Notes: a model not told the origin generated them from the letters alone. 64,000 bases of DNA from Panorpa germanica (GCA_963678705.1 OY783206.1:27477807-27541806); one strand, 5' to 3'; shown: positions 45,160 to 56,922, counted from the first letter of the stretch. Made by a program: numbers and translations.

Positions 45160-46380
45160 ATTTTGGATATAGTAGATTTTTTGTATTTATCTAAACCGTC
45201 GTAAAATGTAAATATATCATATGAGTAAATTCAGTGACTTAAATAAAAATAATGGTAATTCTATAGCTCAACTGCAGCTTTTGTAGATGTAGATTCGTAA
45301 CAATATATGAATAATAATCATATCATAAACATTAATCCTAAATTCATTATTTCTGTGTTTCCTATGTTGCTATTAGATCAGGCGTTACGGGTGCTGCAAT
45401 TTTATTATTTTATTTCTGTGTATTCATTGTTTGATGGAGTGCTGGTAACCCGAGGGACGTGGTGGTTAAATATCTGAGAAAGAGATCGCATGTAGACAAA
45501 AATCAATAAAAATAACTAAAGTACATGTTACATGTTGTACATGGATGGACATGTTAAAACGTAATTCGTATAAGAAAAATATATATAGTTTTTTACTGTA
45601 ATAAAATAACGTAAAATTTCATGGAGTTAATGGGTAGCACTGCGCCTGGATTAATAGCAACACAAATGACATCTGTAATTTACTTGTGTATATTAAATAA
45701 ATATCTTTACTGTGATGTTTTGCTAGTGGTTCTCCTAAGCTACTTAGTTATGGTATTCACAAGTGTGTTGTTTTAAATATAAGGGAGTCGCATCAGGGCT
45801 AGATTAACGTACGTAGGTAACTCGTGGACAACGAACACTTTTGTCTGTAGTTTCTCACTATAACCTAGGATTCGCAACAATTTATAACAGGTACCTATAA
45901 TTAATAGCTTTCTACGAAATGTAACGCTGTAAAGATTGTCTCTATAACATTCTTGGTCCCTGAAAGCAACTAATAACTACATAACGTATATACTTAAATA
46001 TTAGATTGCATGCATTTGAATTACTATGCGCTTGTATAGTTCTCTGTATTGAAGGGTTTACGTCTTTGCTAATTACTTTAGAAATAAAAAATCATTTTTT
46101 ATAAAATAATTATCGCACTAAAAGGAGATTTTAGAGCAACAAGTTAATATCAGTTTAATATATAGTTTAATAATAAAAGCGAGTTCGCTCTTGATAATAT
46201 AACGCTAAATTTATAAAGCTTCATATCTTCTGTGTGCCCAAGGTGTGTACGAAAGAGAAAGGTATATGTTCCTACTTGTTCTTTATGCGCATTCGTCGAG
46301 ATTGTTACGAGCTGTCAAAATATAATAAATATTAATATTTTATTACGAATTAATAGATAGAAATAGATAGAAATATAAAT
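45160..46380. other. Spacer upstream of the THAP exons
   Basis: AT-rich. Segments resemble upstream parts of the other zinc-finger units (45870-46090 against 37100-37330). No gene is seen. Confidence 0.4.
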
Positions 46381-46912
46381 ATGCCTTGCGTATATTGCGT
46401 CCTATGTGGCAATCGCAAAAACTCGGTTTCTTATCATGCGTAAGTACATGTAAATATAAGTTAGATGTATTGATAACGTAGAATTCTGTGATGACATATC
46501 TGTGATGTTAAATGTTGTCCTCAATTAAATAAACACATACAGTATTTTGTTACACCTAACAAATTATGTAACAATCTGTTTTCTTATTAACAGATTTCCC
46601 AAACAAGAGGAAAATCGTAAGAAGTGGCTAACATTTTGTCGTATCGAAGAAAATGTTCTTAACACCGTCACTAAACTATGTTCAAATCATTTTCGTGATG
46701 AAGATTTGATTTGGAAAGCTAAAGGGGCGAATGTGAAACCCAATGTTGTACCATTGTTTCAAACAAAAAAAAGGAAAATGCTCGCACAAGCAGATTCTAC
46801 TGTTAATGAAGCTAATGCCGCAAAAATTAAATGCATTGTTACTCATAATTTAAACGCCAATAACAATATATCAGGTAAGGGTAATAATAATAATAATAAT
46901 CAACCTTATTGA
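46381..46912 (+). CDS. THAP-domain gene or exons
   Basis: Exon 1 (46381-46439) starts MPCVYCVLCGN and ends at GC|GTAAGT. The acceptor TTATTAACAG (46593) opens exon 2, and the joined frame reads ...SYHAFPKQEENRKKW. Together they form a THAP zinc finger: C-x2-C near the start, the HxFP motif, KKW, then C-x2-H in LCSNHF and a final VVPLF like the AVPTIF box. THAP domains bind DNA and occur in transcription factors and transposase-derived proteins. The frame runs to a stop at 46912, but a donor TCAG|GTAAGG at 46874 offers an alternative join to the exon of zinc-finger gene 3 in a compatible phase. Whether it is an independent short protein or the N-terminus of a fusion is open. Confidence 0.75.
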
Positions 46913-48182
46913 TTTTATAAACAAAACCAATTTAATCTCTTTATTGTAAGTATGTTGTGTTAAAAACATTAGTATTGAAACTTATATTAACTTGCGTTTA
47001 TTTGACGAGGCAAAGTGTTAGACATACATCAATTAATCTCATAATTAACAACTGTCACTTTCAACGGGTCTTGCTGCTAAACATCCGATTAATATTCTAA
47101 ATGAAAATTAGCTAATTAGTCGCTTAGAAAGTGTTTGTTTTTTCTTGTATAAGTTTAGAGTTATAAACGATATCAACTTCTTGGAAGAAACGTTTTAAAA
47201 CAATGTAATATTCTTATGAACTCACACAGCGTAACTTTGTAACATAACCTATAGGTTCACTTGCTGTCAAATATAAATCAAACGCAGAATGAATTCAAGT
47301 TATAAATGCAGTAAGTCGTAATGTGGAATATAAAAGTAATGTTGAGAATTATTTTATTATTAAGACATTCAGTAATTATGTGGTAATTATGTAGTAATTG
47401 TAAACAAAGTACCGAATTTTCTACTATTTTTTGGGGATTTTAATTTACTCTATAGAAATCCAAATCATTATTTAATATTCACTTTTCATCACTTTTAATT
47501 AAGTGCTAGACAATGTTAATGATTAAAGTGGACCAATAAATATATACGATGACATTATCACATCAATTCTTTGACAGTTGCTACTTGTAAAACAAACTCA
47601 TTAAGATTCGAGCCCATAATAAATGTATTGCATATTTAAATATATAATTAAATACATTTCTAATTTATTACTAATTTAGTAAATATAGTCTTTTAAAAAT
47701 CGTCAGCAAAAAGTTAACAGCAGCTAGTTAAAAAGTTACAAAATGTGGGTCTGTTTACAAAATTTACAGCCACTAACTCGTGATGTTTCATTATGATACA
47801 TTGATGTACTCGCGATTTTTTTCATTGACAAAGGTTATTTATTTATCAGCAAGATATAATTATAAGCAATTTTTGTCAAACTATTCAAATTTAAGTCAAA
47901 TTATTACAAAGTATTAATTTCCAATGAGGCTTTTTAACAGTGATGGTCACTTTAAACTGAAAATATTTGCTTATGATTAGTTTTACCCTCCAACAACTGC
48001 TTTACATTTTCTCCTTAACATTAGAAGTCGATCGAATGATTATTTCTAGAAGTTTGCTAAATCACTACTTAATAGAAAGTATATTACACATGGATGACGG
48101 ACAGACAATAGTTTCTTTGAGACTTCATTTGTACAGTTATTTCATTTATTAAATGAGTTACAGTTTTAATATTGTTTTACAG
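46913..48182. other. Upstream region of zinc-finger gene 3
   Basis: It contains a candidate 5' exon ending at 47310 (GCA|GTAAGT), similar to 41890-41955. The final 40 nt before the acceptor at 48182 match those upstream of gene 2. No other gene is seen. Confidence 0.4.
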
Positions 48183-48187
48183 TTAAA

Positions 48188-49381
48188 ATGGAAAACGCAG
48201 ATGACAACATGGAAGCTGCGCCTGAAATACTCCCTGACATCAAAAACATCGACGTCAAAACAGGGACCGATGTTTTTGTCGTTGAGATAACGAATATTAA
48301 AACAGAAATAAAAGAAGAGGTCCTTGAAAATGAAGAACCAGGAAGTCCACAAAATGAATCATTTGACTATATGAAATATGAGGAAGCGAGTTCCTCGGAA
48401 GCAGTATACTGCGAAACTTGCGGGACTTACTGCAAAGACACGGATTGTTGTAAGGAGCACCTGGAATTAAATCCTGAATGTAAGAAATTAAATAGCGACC
48501 ACACTGTCGATGAAGATATCCTTGATTACAATTTACAGGAGGACAGCTTTAGTAATCACATGCCTCAGCAACCTGTTGAACCTGGTGATACAGACGTAAG
48601 CCATGGGTCATCTGGTGAACCGCTTAAAGAGACACCATGTATTAAATCCGATTTAGCAAAGAAATATGACACCGGTATCATTAGTCAACAATCTTCTACT
48701 GCAGAGAAAAGCAACCAAAAGCTTGAAGTAGAAAGACCGTTTCCATGTGACCTATGTAACAAGTCCTTCATTCGAAAGGATGCTTTGTTTTCACATAAAC
48801 TAATCCACAGCGGGGAACGCCCATTTTCGTGTAATGTATGTAACAAAACGTTTACACAACGAGGTTCTCTGAATACGCATAAACTAATCCATAGCGGAGA
48901 AAGACAATATGCATGTGACGTATGCAACCAGAGTTTTATTTTAAAGGGAACTTTAAATTCACATAAACTGATCCATAGTGGAGAGAGGCCATTTTCATGT
49001 AACGAGTGTAGCCAGAGCTTCACTCAGAGGGGTGACCTAAACAGACACAAACGAATCCATAGTAGCGAACGCCCATTTTCATGTAACTTGTGTAACCAGA
49101 CTTTTATTTTAAAAGGTGCTCTCAATACGCACAAACTAGTCCACACTGGAGAAAGGCCCTTTTCTTGTGAAGTGTGTAACAAGACCTTTTCACGAAAGGG
49201 GACCCTGAATACACATAGACTAAGTCATACCGGAGAAAAACCATTTTCGTGTGACCTATGTAACGAGACCTTTAGTTTGAAGGGAAACCTGAACACGCAT
49301 AAATTGATCCATACCGGAGAGCGACCATTTTTATGTGACGTGTGCAACGAGACATTCACTCAGTGCAAAGAGCCACCTTAA
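48188..49381 (+). CDS. C2H2 zinc-finger protein 3 (7 complete fingers, frameshifted eighth)
   Basis: The ATG at 48188 lies after the acceptor ATTGTTTTACAG (48182). The protein has 397 residues. The N-terminus shares MENADDNME, VFVVEI and IKTEIKEE with gene 2, and YCETCGTYC with gene 1. Seven complete C2H2 fingers follow. The eighth starts FLCDVCNETFTQ and then ends CKEPP with stop. An extra 4 nt near 49364-49368 shift the frame; the alternative frame would supply the missing SHLNKHKL part of the finger. The last finger is therefore lost. The protein may still function with seven. Nuclear regulator by family, target unknown. Confidence 0.87.
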   Translation: MENADDNMEAAPEILPDIKNIDVKTGTDVFVVEITNIKTEIKEEVLENEEPGSPQNESFDYMKYEEASSSEAVYCETCGTYCKDTDCCKEHLELNPECKKLNSDHTVDEDILDYNLQEDSFSNHMPQQPVEPGDTDVSHGSSGEPLKETPCIKSDLAKKYDTGIISQQSSTAEKSNQKLEVERPFPCDLCNKSFIRKDALFSHKLIHSGERPFSCNVCNKTFTQRGSLNTHKLIHSGERQYACDVCNQSFILKGTLNSHKLIHSGERPFSCNECSQSFTQRGDLNRHKRIHSSERPFSCNLCNQTFILKGALNTHKLVHTGERPFSCEVCNKTFSRKGTLNTHRLSHTGEKPFSCDLCNETFSLKGNLNTHKLIHTGERPFLCDVCNETFTQCKEPP

Positions 49382-49629
49382 CAAACATAAACTTACTAGT
49401 GCACACACGAAACAGGAAACGATAAAAAAGTATTCATAACTTTATTTGAATGCCTATAACTCTATCCAATTTCAAGTATTGTGGACTTTTATGTTTCTAT
49501 GCAAAACTCTGAGAAATGTGAATATAATTCAGGGCGTACCTTGTGTCCATGCAGCAGTTGGAACTTTACAACAGAGATGGGGTTTCCACATATGTGTGGG
49601 AGCGTTGGCATGGCACGAAACATTTAAAT

Positions 49630-50248
49630 GGGCTTGTGTCCTATGTCTTAATTTCTATAATTTCTATAAAAGTGTACTATATATTGATAAAGTGAGTTAC
49701 TAGAACCTCAAATGTTCAATTATTTTTTAATAACTCCTTATATGTTAGGAGATATTAACAATTAAAAAAGTAATTTTGTCTCTTTAATTATTAAAGGGAT
49801 TCAACGTTGTACACATTCCAAATGGATGTAACATCACAACCGCTGCCAACCTTACAGATCATAAATCTCTGCTATATGTATTTATATATCAAAATATCAA
49901 ATATTATTTACAGCTATTTCAAGGAACAATAAAATTTCAATATTATGTCTGCCTTAGCAGGGTTAAATAAAATAAAAACTTATTATTCTTTGACTTGACT
50001 TGATTATTTGACGACCAACAGCTACAAAACATTATCACAGCAATGACCTACTCAACAAATAACTGACGTTAAAATGCATTTCACGTCATACAAATATGGC
50101 CGACCATTTCTAGCGCTAAAACTACAATTCAAATTTTTAATTGCTATATCTCCGTCAATATTTATATATTTAATAAAATGGACACGCCAATACATATTTA
50201 TTAACATCAATTGAAAAATCGACCACTAAAATATGAGGACACAAGCCC
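49630..50248. mobile_element. MITE with AT flanks, inverted orientation
   Basis: It has GGGCTTGTGTCCT and AGGACACAAGCCC ends flanked by AT (49628-49629 and 50249-50250). The orientation is opposite to the array copies. Confidence 0.75.
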
Positions 50249-50513
50249 ATTGAGTGGTGGTACCTGCTTTAAACCATATCGGGCTCAAGACCACTGCGGT
50301 TTTCTTATATGATGTAAGAAGTTGTAATAAAAAACAATATTTACTAAAAAAAGTATAAAATGTTTTTATTCCTTTAGCCATAGTTGCGATAATTAAAGCT
50401 AAAACAAAGTGTCCAAATAAAAGCACATTAAACGGCGCTGTAACACTGGCTGCGTCCTCAGTAGCGGTGTAGAGCGGCGTGGAGTTCCTATCCACTGCTT
50501 CCTGCAGGATGTC

Positions 50514-50687
50514 CTAGAGTTGGCTAGCGGACATGTACCGCCCCCTCCTAAGTTCGCTTTTCTGACAGGGTCGGTACATGCAGCAAATGACACACAGGGC
50601 TATCAAGAGGATCAGTAACACTGCAGAGATGGGCCCCCAAATACGAAGCTCCTGGTAAATTTCTTCCCTCTTCATTGCTTTTTCTCT
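50514..50687 (-). CDS. Duplicate terminal exon of a membrane protein
   Basis: After the acceptor CAAATTTCAG the frame encodes 57 residues and TAG. It contains a hydrophobic helix (ISAVLLILLIALCVICC) followed by a short basic tail ending MSASQL. It is the same as the exon at 57756-57929 apart from synonymous change. It lies on the far side of the LINE from the upstream exon (58832-58974), so it could be a spare or alternative last exon, or an assembly duplicate. Confidence 0.55.
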   Translation of the reverse strand, partial: REKAMKREEIYQELRIWGPISAVLLILLIALCVICCMYRPCQKSELRRGRYMSASQL

Positions 50688-51215
50688 CTGAAATTTGTAA
50701 TCATGTTATTAGCAAGTAAACTATTGCGTTTGTAGTGTTGCTATTAGATCAGGCGTACTGACCCTAGCATAACTTTTATTTGATACGTCCACCTTTCTTA
50801 ATTGAAGGCCTGACTTTCTTACGAAATAGACTATTTCAAGGCAACGATGTTGTTGCACAAATAATGTAATGACAACAAATATTAAAATGTACTGCATATT
50901 GATAAAGTTGGCTACCTCACCTCACCTCAAATGTCCAATTATTTTTATTCAATTCGTAATATTATAGAAGTTATTAACGATTAAAATAGTCATTTTTCGG
51001 TTTTATAATTAAAGGGTTAAAAATTAACGACGTTATTGCTTCCTCACCTTCTTGTCACTACCCTTTGCCAATCTTTACCATCACTGTTAAACAAGAGAAG
51101 TGCAAAAGAGATGCAGAATTAAACGTCAAAGCTATAGCAGCTGTTGAATCAAGGCATAATGTTCCAATATAATAATGTCTGATGTAAAACAAAAAATAAA
51201 TAACATTACTTGATA
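50688..51215. repeat. Left copy of a direct repeat flanking the LINE
   Basis: Together with 50280-50687 it matches 57535-58405. It differs from the right copy mainly near 50785-50880, where the right copy has a MITE end instead. No gene beyond the exon above. Confidence 0.6.
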
Positions 51216-51704
51216 TATATTTTTTTTTATATTTATTTTCTTCTTTGCCTTGACTTTCTTTCGTCATAGCCACCATCAAATAATTTTTTAACATCTTTTA
51301 TAATTTATAATTCAATTTTACACAATTCTAAATATTTCAATAATTCACTAATTAATTTTGAATCACTTAACAAAAATTTAGTATTAACAGGAAAAGTTTT
51401 AATCACATCTAATATACCACTATTCAATTTTGATCTTTCTAAACTATAATTTATGCATTCAAATAAAATATGATCAAAAGTTCCTTCTTCACCACATTGA
51501 CATCTATCGTCAGATTTAATATTAATTTTGTACAGATGAGCTGGAGTTTTGCAATGATTACTTTTGATCTGATTATAGTTGATATAATTTAGCGGGACTC
51601 ATTTCTAAACTATTTCTTCTTACTTAAATTTGGATGTAACATATAATAATCTCTTCCTTTTAACTGACTTTTGTTAATGAAATCTGTGTTTCTTAAATTG
51701 AAGT

Positions 51705-52148
51705 TTAATTTTTTGATATATTAAAAATTTCATATGAAGGTAATTTCACTCTCATCTCAATTTCCAAATTTATTGATTCCTTTGCCAATTTATCCGCAAT
51801 TTCGTTTCCTCTTATTCCACAATGTCCTGGTATCCACATAAATTTTATGGTATTATTCCTATTTATTATATTGAAATACATCTCCTTAATTTTGCATGTT
51901 AAAATATTATTATTTAATTTGTTATCATTAGAATTTAAATTTTTTAAAACACTTAAAGAATCCGTTATTATTATAATTTTATTGTTGTTGATATTTTCAT
52001 TAATTTCCAATGCTTTTAATAATGCTAATTTTTCTCCAGAGTAAGAGCAAACTTTGTTATTTAATTTATAATTATAATATCTTAAATTTATCTGTTCATA
52101 TATAGCAAATCCTGCTTTATTTCTTTCTAAATCAATGGACCAATGCAT
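51705..52148 (-). pseudogene. RNase H domain of the LINE
   Basis: The conserved Asp of TDSLSVL and the WIPGHCG...ADKLAKE segment identify RNase H. It is out of frame with the RT part, and a 1-nt deletion near 51717, compared with the second LINE copy, ends it early. Confidence 0.8.
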
Positions 52149-52252
52149 CTGTATATATTATTTTTGTAAAATTTGTATTAAATTGATGCATTAGATTTAA
52201 AAAAATTTCATTATTTATCGCATTATTAAAAGATTTTGACAATAATTTTGTG

Positions 52253-52983
52253 TTAATATATATCCATAGGTTTAATTAATGATTCAAAAGGAATAGAGTA
52301 TATAGGCGATTTGGAATTTCTTTGTATATTTAGATCCTTTAATTTCATGTAACTATTTATTAAAATAGGTTTATTCTTTTTGTTCCAGTAAGAAGAGTTT
52401 TGAATATATGTAGTTAATAATTTAATTTTATCAATAATTTGGAATTTCGATAATGTTTCACATTTAACATAAAATTTATCACTAAGCAGTTGGTTTCTAA
52501 ATTGTAATGGAGCTATATTAGATTCAGCTTGAAGTATATGAGTTGGAGTTGAAGTCATGCAACCTAAAGCGATTCTTAAGCTTCTGTATTGTATTCTATC
52601 CAATTTTAATAATCTTGATTTGGAAGCTGTACTAATTAATATACTTGAATAGTCTAAATGTGAACTTATAATTTCTTGATAAATTTGTAGTAAAGAGATA
52701 AGATGAGCTCCCCATTTACTTCCTGCTAGACTTCTTAAAACATTTATTCCTCTGTTGCATTTAAGTATAATTTTATCAATTTCGAAGCTCCAAGTAGGTT
52801 TACAGTCAAACCAAATACCTACAAATTTTGCTCTATTTGATATAATAATATTTTTGTTATTATATATTATCCTCGGACTTGATATAATTTGGTGTCTAGT
52901 AAAAATGACAGCTTGAGATTTTTCTACTGAGATTTCTAATTCAATTTTGTCTAATATATCTCTTAATTTGCATAATTTCTTGT
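52253..52983 (-). pseudogene. C-terminal RT segment of the LINE
   Basis: Thumb and post-RT region (SQAVIFTR, FVGIWFD, HLDYSS, DRIQYRSLRIALG). Its natural upstream half lies at 56656-56143, on the other side of the BEL element; the frame is continuous if that element and one 5-bp duplication are removed. Confidence 0.8.
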
Positions 52984-53291
52984 TGTACGAAATAAAACCA
53001 TGCGAGTATTTGTAGATTGAATAATTATTCAATTGTTTAATGATAAAATAATTTTACACTTTTTAATAACTTTGAACCAACATTCTTATAATAACAAGAT
53101 GGTTGGGAATTATGATCTTGACAGTGTAGAAGCCCAAAACACAACTGACCTGATTGCCATACGGCCGTGTCGTACACAGCAGTCATCGTATTGCTGTCAT
53201 GCGCATTACTTCTATTAGAGACAACAATGTATTATAATGTTGGAATGCCAACAGAGACATCTTATGTTCTGTGCTAATTTTGTACTGAACA
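52984..53291 (-). repeat. 3' LTR of the BEL/Pao element
   Basis: On the minus strand it starts TGTTCAGTACAAAATTAG and ends TTTCGTACA. Confidence 0.9.
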
Positions 53292-53446
53292 TAAATTGCC
53301 GGCCAGCAGAAATAGATAAGCTCACAACCAATATCAAATTATACAATGTTACATAAAATTATTATAAACCAATTTACAAAAAATAATGTGAACTTCTTAA
53401 AACTATTATAAACAAAATTACACAAAATAACATAAACTTCTTAACT

Positions 53447-55159
53447 CTATGGTAGTCTACATAATTTTGTGAAAATAATATAAAACAAATTAATTACTAT
53501 CCTAAATATAACAGAAACCATAATTATCAATGTAGCATACATTATCATTTGCATAATGTACACAACAATCATCAACTCAATAGTTACAATGTTATTGAAA
53601 CAATTATCTTTTAACAATTCCAACAGTACAGATGTTTGTTTTACATCAATGTTGTAAACATTGCAATTAATATCTGATGGAAGTATTGTATTTGAATCAA
53701 AAATTTTATTTGTTGCTTGTTTGATTCGCACCAGCAACACTGCGCTAATAATCTCAAGCTGGGGTATTGTAAGTACCTTACTTGATGGAGCTACACTGGA
53801 CTTGTAGCAAATTAAATTTGTTTTTATTTTAATATTTATAAAAATAATATTGTGTTTTAAACCTAATGTCATAATACTGGTTGATCTGTTTAATAATGTT
53901 TTATAAACCTCCAATAATGAAGGATTGTGTCTAAATCTTTTTTCCAACACATTAAATCTTTGCGGGGCAACTGAGAAAGAATCCTCCAATTCTATTTTAT
54001 TTACTAGGCTGAGTAATGGCAAATCAACAGTTAAATTATTTTTAAGTGCTACTGAATTCTGAAATTTATGTTCAGCCTTTAAGTAATCCTCAGAAAACTT
54101 ATCTGATTCCTCTGGGACTTTCTCAGTTGTCCAAGATTGTTCCATAACATTCTCAAGGTTTGTATATTCACAAATAGCAAGATTACATTCAATATTATTA
54201 TGTGAATACTTATTTTGATTATACAATTTTCTTGGAACCACATTTCCAAATGTGTTTTGTGGATCAATAAATTTTTCTTTATTATTATTGTCATGTGACA
54301 TATTTTTATAATCTAAACTATACTCAAGTGCAATTGCACGTCTTTCTAAAAATGAAATAAATTCTGCCATAGTAGGCAGTTCTTCTAAATTTCTTTCCAT
54401 GTGGAAAGTGCGGTTAGTAACGATATCTAATTTTCTACTTAAGGCCGAGATTAAAATCATATCCCATTTGTCTACAGGCTCATCAAGATTTTTTAACGCT
54501 TGTAATTGCTGTTTTACTTGACATAAAAAAGCCCTTATATCGACTGCAGTACCTTTCTGCATGTTGGGAATATCAAGTAGTATATTAATGTGATAAAAGA
54601 TTAATCTTGCCTTATTTTCATACCGCGCTAACAATAAATCAATAGCCTCTTTGTATGAACTGTTCACAAGCGGCAGATTTATAATTATTGAGAGAGCCTC
54701 ATCAACGAGATACTTTCTCAAATAAAAAAGTCTTTGAACATCGGACAATGATGCATTATTGTGAACCACTGCTTGGAAGAGCTCATAAAAGGGCTTAAAC
54801 CTGGTTATATCCTTGCCATCGAAGGTTGGAATTTCCACCGCTGGGAGCTTCAATGGAACTAATTCAGGCCTATTAACTTCTTTTAACTTATTGATGCTAG
54901 CATTTAATTTTGCAATAATGTTAAAATACTTCTCTTCAACTTCTTCAATGTCTTCCTCATCTTGATCATCAATTTCTAAAATGCTGTACTGCGTGAGCTC
55001 GTACGATTGGAATGTAGTCATCATCTTTTCTTTTTTCACCTGCAGCACCTCCACTGTAGCGGAGTCGAGAGCCCTTGGGTCGCTGACGTAATTGTCCATC
55101 CGTGATATTGCACTTTTTGCAGCCGTCCGCGCCGATCTAAGCCTTTTCAATCCCTCCAT
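53447..55159 (-). CDS. BEL/Pao gag protein with pol remnant
   Basis: 570 codons from MEGLKRLRSA. Residues about 100-270 are the DUF1759-type gag of Pao/BEL elements (LPAVEIPTFDGKDITRFKPF, then LFYLRKYL). Later, at residues about 454-481, VAPSSKVLTIPQLEIISAVLL matches the RT-proximal region of BEL pol. Protease, RT core, RNase H and integrase in between and after are missing, so this is an internal deletion derivative. The final 40 residues are hydrophobic and probably translated non-coding sequence. Gag would form the particle; mobilisation would depend on a full-length relative. Confidence 0.85.
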   Translation of the reverse strand: MEGLKRLRSARTAAKSAISRMDNYVSDPRALDSATVEVLQVKKEKMMTTFQSYELTQYSILEIDDQDEEDIEEVEEKYFNIIAKLNASINKLKEVNRPELVPLKLPAVEIPTFDGKDITRFKPFYELFQAVVHNNASLSDVQRLFYLRKYLVDEALSIIINLPLVNSSYKEAIDLLLARYENKARLIFYHINILLDIPNMQKGTAVDIRAFLCQVKQQLQALKNLDEPVDKWDMILISALSRKLDIVTNRTFHMERNLEELPTMAEFISFLERRAIALEYSLDYKNMSHDNNNKEKFIDPQNTFGNVVPRKLYNQNKYSHNNIECNLAICEYTNLENVMEQSWTTEKVPEESDKFSEDYLKAEHKFQNSVALKNNLTVDLPLLSLVNKIELEDSFSVAPQRFNVLEKRFRHNPSLLEVYKTLLNRSTSIMTLGLKHNIIFINIKIKTNLICYKSSVAPSSKVLTIPQLEIISAVLLVRIKQATNKIFDSNTILPSDINCNVYNIDVKQTSVLLELLKDNCFNNIVTIELMIVVYIMQMIMYATLIIMVSVIFRIVINLFYIIFTKLCRLP

Positions 55160-55829
55160 CTTGCTTAGGTGATAGATTCGTACTTATATGATAGATGAAA
55201 CGTGGATGACAAACTAATCCAGGTTAATCCAGCAACATGAGAAGTTTTTAATAGATTGGTACTTGCAGATAGTAATAATAACTTTGTACCTTCATGAGTA
55301 AAGAAGTATTTTACTCTCCTCCAGCATCCATGTATCCTCTTCCGTAATGAATAATTTTTCTTAAAATATAAACGTGTAGTAATCCAAATTATATGCGAAT
55401 CCGCTTAAATCAAACGTTGCATTACCCAATCAATGGCAATTGATGACTTGCCAGGCCGCCATAGGGTAAATGTAACAAAATAGCTTGCACTTGTGCTGGT
55501 TACTATACAGATGTAACCTCAAAACACCACGAAATCACACGCGGGTACCAATGGCTTGTAAGGCCAGTTTTTTTTTTTTTTGTAGGATTTAAAACCTTCT
55601 TGAAATGTAATTGTAAAATATCCAGCTTCGCTTGTAAGGCTTCTGGAAATGTAATTGTAAAATATCCAAATCCTCCGTGAATCCGCCAAAATAGAGCGTC
55701 CCATTTACCCAATCAATGGCAATCGCCAAGGGGCAAATGTAATAAAACGCCAAAAATACAATGAAAAACACACGCGGTTAATAAACTCGAAGGATCGGCT
55801 TTGTAAGGCATCGAAGGACCAGCTTCGCA
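55160..55829 (-). other. Leader of the BEL/Pao element
   Basis: Between 5' LTR and gag. It holds short direct repeats (AATGTAATTGTAAAATATCC twice near 55608-55670) and an oligo-T run at 55567-55580. No separate gene is supported. Confidence 0.5.
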
Positions 55830-56137
55830 TGTACGAAATAAAACCATGCGAGTATTTGTAGATTGAATAATTATTCAATTGTTTAATGATAAAATAATTT
55901 TACACTTTTTAATAACTTTGAACCAACATTCTTATAATAACAAGATGGTTGGGAATTATGATCTTGACAGTGTAGAAGCCCAAAACACAACTGACCTGAT
56001 TGCCATACGGCCGTGTCGTACACAGCAGTCATCGTATTGCTGTCATGCGCATTACTTCTATTAGAGACAACAATGTATTATAATGTTGGAATGCCAACAG
56101 AGACATCTTATGTTCTGTGCTAATTTTGTACTGAACA
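55830..56137 (-). repeat. 5' LTR of the BEL/Pao element
   Basis: It is identical by eye to the 3' LTR and should hold the element promoter. Confidence 0.9.
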
Positions 56138-56829
56138 CTTGTAAATTCTCTTCCTTAAACATTCTATGGATGGGCCAATACTATATAAATCAATATCATC
56201 TGCAAATTGTAAAATAAATGAGTGATCGTCCTTTAATTTAGAAATGTCTTTAGAATATATTGTGTATAAAGGTGGACTAAGAATAGATCCTTGAGGTAGG
56301 CCTTTATTGCAGGTAAATGGTCCTATTAAATTTTCTTCATTTTTTACATAAATGGATCTCAATTCAAAATATGACATTAACCAATTTGTAATTTTGCTGG
56401 TTATTCCAATTTCTCTTAATTTCAGTTGTAGGTTACGATATGTAACTGCATCATAAGCTCCCTTAATATCTAAGAACACAGCTAGCATGTATTTATTAGA
56501 GCTATACGTTTTTTGAATGTCCAGATTAAATATATTTAAGCTGTCATGCACACTTCGATTTTTTCTAAATCCAAATTGCGAATCTGGTAATTTATTATTG
56601 TGTTCTAAATACCATTCGTTTATTTCATAATATTTTCCATTGTTTTCGCTACGCATGATATTAAAGTAATTGGTCGATATGATGATGCTACTTCAGGATT
56701 CTTTCCAGATTTTAAAATAGGGACAATAATATGATTTTTCCAATCACTAGGAATTATTCTGGTATTAAATATGTTATTAAAATTGTTAATTAGGGCAATT
56801 TTGGCGCTTTTAGTTAAGTTTTGGATCAT
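56138..56829 (-). pseudogene. N-terminal RT domain of the LINE
   Basis: It contains SYRPITLISC, RKNRSVHDSL, VFLDIKGAYD, GLPQGSILSP and FADDIDLYS. It is split into two frames near 56640 (a frameshift), and its C-terminal half is displaced by the BEL insertion. Confidence 0.8.
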
Positions 56830-56922
56830 TTCATATGAGATTCTGTCAATACCAGTGCTTGTTTTCTTGTTATGATTTAAACTGTAATTTAATCCTTCTA
56901 ACTCTATTGATTTATATAAAAA

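Larger units (their letters stand above)
52984..56137 (-). mobile_element. Non-autonomous BEL/Pao retrotransposon inserted in the LINE
   Basis: Two 308-bp LTRs (52984-53291 and 55830-56137) look identical by eye. The 5-bp duplication CTTGT lies on both sides (52979-52983 and 56138-56142). A single frame encodes gag and a fragment of pol. Most of pol is missing, so it would need enzymes in trans. A PBS candidate TGGTCCTTCGA lies 8 nt inside the 5' LTR edge (55821-55811). Confidence 0.9.

Noticed and set aside
53033-53218. 61-codon plus-strand frame repeated at 55879-56064
   Set aside because: It lies within the two identical LTRs of the BEL element and is antisense to it; repeated only because the LTRs are.
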